Of a DNA stretch of 64,000 nucleotides, positions 60,006 through 64,000 are shown piece after piece. Every line of letters begins with the position of its first letter. Position 1 is the first letter of the stretch. Made by a program: the position numbers and the translations under genes. Source of the DNA: Mucilaginibacter sp. L294 (GTDB lineage: Bacteria > Bacteroidota > Bacteroidia > Sphingobacteriales > Sphingobacteriaceae); NCBI RefSeq assembly GCF_001636615.1, contig NZ_LGEK01000009.1:1-64000 (forward strand), given 5' to 3'. A model generated the notes under the pieces. It had not been told where the DNA came from. It was given only the letters and a program-made list of their open reading frames with translations, and searched no databases.

Positions 60006-60572
60006 TTAGCAGCAGCCACCGCCCGGTGTGCAAGCTTCCGCAGGCGCAGCCAGGTTCACTAATTGTACTTTTGGTTTTTCAGCTACAGCGGGTGTACAGC
60101 ATTCTTCACCTTTATCATTTGTACCGCAACTACCGCCACGTGTGATCGCCTTACATTGCACCGCATCTGGGCGCAGGTCAATGGTTAAGGCATTGCCGTC
60201 CACAATCATTTCATTGGGAAACATCTGGCGGGTATCGAATTCAGAGTTGCCAAATTCGATCTTTACTGTCCCATTAGGGTTAAGCGGCAACATTTTTTCT
60301 ACAATATCTACAATAGATAAAGCCTTGCCTACTTTCATCGAGCGCTCCTGCTGTTCGCCTTCCGGTACCCAAAGTTGCACGATGATCTCTGTCCAGGCAT
60401 TCATTACGCCACCACAATCTACCGAGGTGATCGGTGCCTGTTTGATCTCCGTAATATGGTATGCTGCATCTACCAGTTTGCCTTCTGCATATTGGAATTG
60501 CAGGTCAAGGTCGGGATGCTGTAATAAGGTGTCTTTAAAGGTTTTCCAATTGATCGCTTCTACTTTATTCAT
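60006..60572 (-). CDS. DUF6428-family protein with Cys-rich tail
   Basis: 188 residues. Body beta-alpha mixed (INWKTFKDTLLQHPDLDLQF; GKALSIVDIVEKMLPLNPNG). The C-terminal 50 residues hold GGSCGTNDKGEECC and EACTPGGGCC, eight or so Cys, a plausible As(III) trap or chaperone. Proteins like this (DUF6428) stand in Bacteroidota arsenic operons. An ArsR operator-like palindrome precedes it. Confidence 0.85.
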   Translation of the reverse strand: MNKVEAINWKTFKDTLLQHPDLDLQFQYAEGKLVDAAYHITEIKQAPITSVDCGGVMNAWTEIIVQLWVPEGEQQERSMKVGKALSIVDIVEKMLPLNPNGTVKIEFGNSEFDTRQMFPNEMIVDGNALTIDLRPDAVQCKAITRGGSCGTNDKGEECCTPAVAEKPKVQLVNLAAPAEACTPGGGCC

Positions 60573-60592
60573 AGCTCTGTGATTATTATTTT

Positions 60593-60609
60593 AATTGCAA
60601 TATTGCGAT
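60593..60609. promoter_or_regulatory. Second ArsR operator-like palindrome
   Basis: AATTGCAATATTGCGAT with a perfect core GCAATATTGC (60597-60606) lies between arsR and the DUF6428 gene. It shares GCAATATT with the site in front of arsR. Confidence 0.65.
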
Positions 60610-60628
60610 GGGTTTACTCAAATTTTTT

Positions 60629-60958
60629 TTAGCAGCAGTCAGCTTTATCCTGGTACATGCTAAAGAAGCTATTCAGGTTTTGCTGCAATAACTTCCAGGC
60701 TTTCGGCTCGATGCAGTAGCATACGCTCACCCCATCAATAGTGCCTTGTATCAATCCCGCATTTTTCAGCTCTTTCAAATGTTGTGATATCGTAGGTTGC
60801 GCCAAACCCAATTCGGTAACAAGGTCGCCGCAAATACAAGCATTGGCTTTAATAATTTCCTGCAAGATCGCAATGCGTGCAGGATGCGCCATAGCTTTCA
60901 GCATAACAGCTAACCTGTTTTGCTCTTCGGTGAATATTTCTGTTTTAGTTAAGCCCAT
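60629..60958 (-). CDS. arsR: ArsR-family repressor
   Basis: 109 residues: winged helix of the ArsR/SmtB type (AMAHPARIAILQEIIKANAC; LGLAQPTISQHLKELKNAGL). CICGDL near residue 45 is the family metal-binding site (ELCVCDL type), and the protein ends in CC. It should release DNA when As(III) binds. First gene of the operon. Confidence 0.96.
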   Translation of the reverse strand: MGLTKTEIFTEEQNRLAVMLKAMAHPARIAILQEIIKANACICGDLVTELGLAQPTISQHLKELKNAGLIQGTIDGVSVCYCIEPKAWKLLQQNLNSFFSMYQDKADCC

Positions 60959-60962
60959 AATG

Positions 60963-61005
60963 ATATTGCAATATTACGATTAATGTCTTTATACTTCCAA
61001 ATTTA
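60963..61005 (-). promoter_or_regulatory. arsR promoter and operator
   Basis: On the minus strand TAAATTTG (61005-60998) fits the TAnnTTTG -7 box, and ATATTGCAATAT, a perfect 12-bp palindrome, lies at 60963-60974 between it and the arsR start. No -33 TTTG at the ideal spacing. Confidence 0.65.
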
Positions 61006-61011
61006 TTTTGG

Positions 61012-61644
61012 CTAATGTTGATACCAGCCTTCCATATCGCGCATTTGGCTGTATAACACACCCGCTTTCCTGCACCGGTAAGTAGCATGGTAAGGGTCAA
61101 CTTCGGGTAACTGGAAGCCGTCCATATCAATGCTGTAGAAACTGTCATCGGCATCATAATCATACAAAAACCGGTTTAACCGCTCGTCCCTAATCCTGAG
61201 AACCGATCTATCAAGCTCTTTTTCTTCGTGATAAACTTCCGGTACTCTGTATTTATTACGATCCAGTTCGTCAAAAACTGGTTGCCAGAACCATTCCGGC
61301 GCATTTTTAAAGTAGCGCAGGATTTCTTCGCTATGTAAACGGTGATCCTGACAAAGATTGATAAAACGGTTTGGCCATTGTTCCAGCAACCAATGTGCCA
61401 TATAAAACACGCCAGCCCTTTGCTTAATAGGCAGTTCGTGTACATCCTGACGGAACTCGTGACGGTTTAACAACGGCACCTGATGGGTATGATATACATC
61501 TCTAATCAAGCCGAACAGCGTATTTTCTTTTGACTTGCTCAATAACAAAACGACCATTTGATAAAGTACACCAAAGTAACTTGCTGAACTTATTTTGCCT
61601 TTTCCGGGCTCATGCTCCATGATATGATACAGTTGCTTTTGCAT
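61012..61644 (-). CDS. TniQ C-terminal-like protein (second part of a split TniQ)
   Basis: 210 residues, helical, no known motif (AGVFYMAHWLLEQWPNRFIN; YFKNAPEWFWQPVFDELDRN). It starts 1 bp after the zinc-ribbon TniQ gene stops. TniQ of Tn5053 is about 405 residues and the two parts together total 425, so it is probably the C-terminal half of TniQ made as a separate polypeptide. Confidence 0.7.
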   Translation of the reverse strand: MQKQLYHIMEHEPGKGKISSASYFGVLYQMVVLLLSKSKENTLFGLIRDVYHTHQVPLLNRHEFRQDVHELPIKQRAGVFYMAHWLLEQWPNRFINLCQDHRLHSEEILRYFKNAPEWFWQPVFDELDRNKYRVPEVYHEEKELDRSVLRIRDERLNRFLYDYDADDSFYSIDMDGFQLPEVDPYHATYRCRKAGVLYSQMRDMEGWYQH

Positions 61645-61645
61645 T

Positions 61646-62293
61646 TTAATCAGGTTGTTCCGGCGCTACTTCTGCCATGCACTGGCTAATGTCTTCCTGG
61701 CACTGGTGGCAGGCAAGTAGGTATTCATCTATCGTTTTGTCTAAAGATTCCTTTAGCTTCATACACCTTGATGAACCGCCGGACTTACAATGCGGGCAGG
61801 TTTCTTTCAGGTAACAACCACAGCCGGGGCAAACAAATGAAATAGCTAACCGCCATTGTTTGCGGAAGTAAACCGGCCGGTTCGGTCTTGATAAGCATCC
61901 CGGACAAAAGAACAACCCCGAATGTTCTTTATGTACCTTGGGACAAACTTTTTTGCTGGTATGCTTTTTAGGTGTCCAGGTTGAGGGTACCATTGATTTC
62001 GACTGCGGTTCATAAAGCCTGTTTTCATATGATAATAACGTGGTATTTTTGATCTCGTCAGGGCTGCAATTGGTATAGGCAGCCAAAGCGGCAACCTGTT
62101 CATCATTGAAGGAACGGTCAACATGCCAGTTATTAGTATCCTTTTTATCCAACAGCATTTTAAGTAGGCGGGCATTATTCAGCCCATGATCAAAAGATAG
62201 CCGAGTGAGCCAACTGCTTAGTATTTCATCAGGATAAGGTTTGCTGAAAGCCGGCAGCAGCCTGCTTTTATTGCCGAATACAGAAAAGCTCAT
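61646..62293 (-). CDS. tniQ: TniQ-family protein, N-terminal half
   Basis: 215 residues. Family start FSKPYPDEILSSWLTRLSFD, then HGLNNARLLKMLLDKK. Zinc-ribbon pairs follow: FFCPGCLS, FVCPGCGCYLKETCPHCKSG, ACHQCQED. TniQ/TnsD proteins guide target choice. It ends early compared with Tn5053 TniQ, and a second ORF continues. Overlaps tniB by 4 bp. Confidence 0.88.
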   Translation of the reverse strand: MSFSVFGNKSRLLPAFSKPYPDEILSSWLTRLSFDHGLNNARLLKMLLDKKDTNNWHVDRSFNDEQVAALAAYTNCSPDEIKNTTLLSYENRLYEPQSKSMVPSTWTPKKHTSKKVCPKVHKEHSGLFFCPGCLSRPNRPVYFRKQWRLAISFVCPGCGCYLKETCPHCKSGGSSRCMKLKESLDKTIDEYLLACHQCQEDISQCMAEVAPEQPD

Positions 62294-63180
62294 AGTAACA
62301 TACTTTCATATTGCCTTTGCCTGTGGGCGGGGCCAACATAATTGATTTTGGTTAATAGCGAAAGGTCTATCATTTCCTTGCCAGTCTTGATAGCCAGCAC
62401 AGCTGCTTTTTTCAGGATCATAGATATTTCACCGATGGTGCCACCTGACATGCTGAGTACTTTGATAGCTACTTCTTCTTTGGTAAGGTTAGACTTTTGA
62501 TGTAGTGGGAACATGGCTTCAAAGCTGCTTAGCAGCCGGAAGTATTCTGCATCAGGTCTCCATGTTGGAAGTACCGCAGGTTCAAAACGGTTTGCCAACT
62601 GTTTATCAGTATTGATGGCGCTGAAAGCATCACGGATGCCTGAGCCAATAATAACGATCTGCAATTCATTGGACAGGTATTTAATCAGGTTTAGGAAAGC
62701 CCGCTGGCTAAGGTAAGAACCGGCCAGGATATGGTGTATCTCATCAATGATCAGGATCTTTGTTTGTACTTTTCTCAAAATACGGATAACCTGATATTGT
62801 AACATGGCCGCTGTATTATTAGGCAGGTATGGTGCGTTTAGCGAACTAAGGATATTGCAATAAAAAGCCTTTTCATTGGGTATAGGCGGTGCCTGCACAT
62901 ATAGCACCGGGATAAAAGTTTGTTGGGTTTCGGGTGTAATAACCGGTTTATAAGCATCAAAGAACTTTTGCAGCAGGATGGTTTTGCCATTATTGGTTGG
63001 TGCAACCAGCAACATATTGGGCATCCGGTAAGTACGCGGATGATGCATCAGTTCTTCCATTGTTTGCAGGATGGCCTTTGCCCTGGGATAACCTATCCAG
63101 CGGTCGGAAAGGATGTATTCGATACGTTCTTCATTGGTGATTGGATTAGTAGATGGCTTTGTTTCTGTTAAAAGGATCAT
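62290..63180 (-). CDS. tniB: TniB/TnsC-like AAA+ ATPase
   Basis: 296 residues. Walker A LLVAPTNNGKTILLQKF near residue 57, Walker B TKILIIDEIHHILAG near 135, and a sensor segment IVIIGSGIRDAFSAI. It regulates the transposase and marks targets. It overlaps tniA by 35 bp and tniQ by 4 bp. Confidence 0.93.
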   Translation of the reverse strand: MILLTETKPSTNPITNEERIEYILSDRWIGYPRAKAILQTMEELMHHPRTYRMPNMLLVAPTNNGKTILLQKFFDAYKPVITPETQQTFIPVLYVQAPPIPNEKAFYCNILSSLNAPYLPNNTAAMLQYQVIRILRKVQTKILIIDEIHHILAGSYLSQRAFLNLIKYLSNELQIVIIGSGIRDAFSAINTDKQLANRFEPAVLPTWRPDAEYFRLLSSFEAMFPLHQKSNLTKEEVAIKVLSMSGGTIGEISMILKKAAVLAIKTGKEMIDLSLLTKINYVGPAHRQRQYESMLL

Positions 63181-64000
63181 GTTCTAAGTCTTCAAATGGT
63201 AGGTAGATTTCATTAGGGTCATATTTGAAATCAGTTTCCAACACCGCCGCCCCATCTTCACTAAACTGGTTTTTGATACTTCTTTTTATCGCTTGCTGTT
63301 TGCGGGCCCTGTTTCGTTGCCGCCTCGCTGCGGCGGTTATGGTAGTGGCGTTATCCTCGATCCACCGTAAGCGGTCATAGGCATCAAAGATGATGTCCTC
63401 ATTGATCATCGCAACGCCTTGTGTATTCAGGTCACGCACGATCCGCCGGTATTCCCAAATCGTCATGGCGGGGTGGCCGGTGTTACGGTAAGGGATCATA
63501 AAGTACTGCTCCAAATCAGGCTCCCAAAAGTAGATCGCGCTGATGTCACGGGGATCTTGTTTGAAGGCAAACTTTCTCAGCACCTTGTGACGCGCATTAG
63601 GGTTTTCATAGGCATGAACCCATTTGCGTAATACATCATGGTAATAGCTTACATGGTCGATCACCACACCATACCGCTGTATCGTTCTTTCTACGAACGG
63701 CATAAAGTCGAGCTTGAGCTTTAACTCATTTTCAATTGGGTCGCTCTGGCCGATACCGATCTGTTTATCATTTCCTGTAATCCCCTGCATGTAGCGGGTA
63801 TGGGGTGATGTGCCGATTCCGCTATGCGTTTTTTGATGATAAACATTGACAATATAGATAGCCAGCCATTGTTCAAGTTCTTTCATCGTAAAGCAGGCTT
63901 TACCTTCGGAATCGTAATATTTACGGTCTTTAACATTGGAAAAAGTAGTGCCTGGCAACGCATGCACTTCCCTCAGTACGGTGCCTAACAACCTTTCAAT
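63146..64000 (-). CDS. tniA: TniA transposase (C-terminal part; start outside window)
   Basis: The frame is open to the window edge, giving about 284 codons. The catalytic core end (IERLLGTVLREVHALPGTTF), then YHQKTHSGIGTSPHTRYMQG, and the Mu-type beta barrel (VSYYHDVLRKWVHAYENPNA) are visible. It belongs to the DDE transposases of Tn7/Tn5053 type. The Asp residues of the catalytic triad lie outside the window. Confidence 0.9.
   Translation of the reverse strand: MERLLGTVLREVHALPGTTFSNVKDRKYYDSEGKACFTMKELEQWLAIYIVNVYHQKTHSGIGTSPHTRYMQGITGNDKQIGIGQSDPIENELKLKLDFMPFVERTIQRYGVVIDHVSYYHDVLRKWVHAYENPNARHKVLRKFAFKQDPRDISAIYFWEPDLEQYFMIPYRNTGHPAMTIWEYRRIVRDLNTQGVAMINEDIIFDAYDRLRWIEDNATTITAAARRQRNRARKQQAIKRSIKNQFSEDGAAVLETDFKYDPNEIYLPFEDLEHDPFNRNKAIY

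Larger units (their letters stand above)
23114..64000. mobile_element. Integrative conjugative element / genomic island at tRNA-Lys (right end not in window)
   Basis: The left boundary is the tRNA-Lys/serine recombinase junction. The content is CTnDOT-like tra genes (27.3-38.8 kb), rteC (40.4 kb), a LanB peptide locus, a SusCD set and a Tni transposon with arsenic genes. No second copy of the tRNA 3' end is seen before 64000, so either the island extends past the window or the cargo from 42 kb on is partly a different insertion. A relaxase and T4CP are not seen here. Confidence 0.65.
55799..64000. mobile_element. Tn7/Tn5053-like transposon with arsenic cargo (right end not in window)
   Basis: tniA, tniB and two tniQ-like genes lie at 61.0-64 kb, next to an eight-gene arsenic operon and a candidate left end at 55.8 kb. 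The transposase is at the right, facing left, as in Tn5053 with cargo at the other side. No resolvase gene is present. The right end and the tniA start are past the window. Confidence 0.7.

Overview
Organism. The window reads as a Bacteroidota chromosome, most likely family Sphingobacteriaceae (Mucilaginibacter/Pedobacter-like). Supporting signs are SusC/SusD/FecR genes, a PorT-type protein, a CTnDOT-type conjugation operon, promoters of the TTTG-N20-TAnnTTTG type, weak Shine-Dalgarno signals, and tRNA genes without an encoded CCA. The first 19 bases are a Nextera (Tn5 mosaic end) adapter, so this is a contig start and the genome begins at base 20.

Layout. (1) 20-17.9 kb is ordinary chromosome: NAD kinase, CBS protein, hydrolases, SDR and aldo/keto reductases, a Gfo/Idh/MocA oxidoreductase, menaquinone methyltransferase, PorT-like barrel, histidine kinase, RRM protein and an outer-membrane barrel. 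At least four kinds of intergenic palindromic repeat lie here. A LexA/cI-like S24 regulator with small genes sits at 11.1-13.3 kb. (2) 18.0-21.2 kb is a short phage-like module: terminase small and large subunits plus three small genes, ending beside two tRNA-Leu genes. (3) At 23.1 kb a tRNA-Lys(TTT) is the apparent attachment site of an integrative element. A large serine recombinase gene runs antisense into the tRNA, and everything from there to the window end looks acquired. (4) 24.8-42 kb is a CTnDOT-like conjugative module (traN, M, K, J, I, G, F, E and associated genes, then rteC). No relaxase or coupling protein is visible. (5) 42-47 kb is a probable ribosomally synthesised peptide locus: a full-length LanB dehydratase, a LytS/LytTR two-component pair, and an unlisted 50-residue Ser/Thr/Cys-rich peptide gene at 46921-47073 that is a good precursor candidate. 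(6) 47.5-55.7 kb is a small secreted DUF6520-like protein, a TlpA-like thiol protein and a SusD/SusC/FecR uptake set lacking its usual sigma factor. (7) 55.8-64 kb is a Tn7/Tn5053-type transposon (tniA, tniB, an apparently split tniQ) carrying an arsenic-resistance operon. Its left end is probably marked by two 22-bp direct repeats at 55805-55850.

How the parts fit. The serine recombinase, tra genes and rteC would excise, regulate and transfer the island. The peptide locus and the SusCD/TlpA set are cargo, and the arsenic transposon appears to be nested in the island, possibly having separated fecR from its sigma factor. ArsR controls the arsenic operon through two operator-like palindromes, one before arsR and one before the second gene.

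Limits. All family assignments come from reading motifs; no database search was run. The right end of the island, the right end of the transposon and the tniA start lie outside the window.
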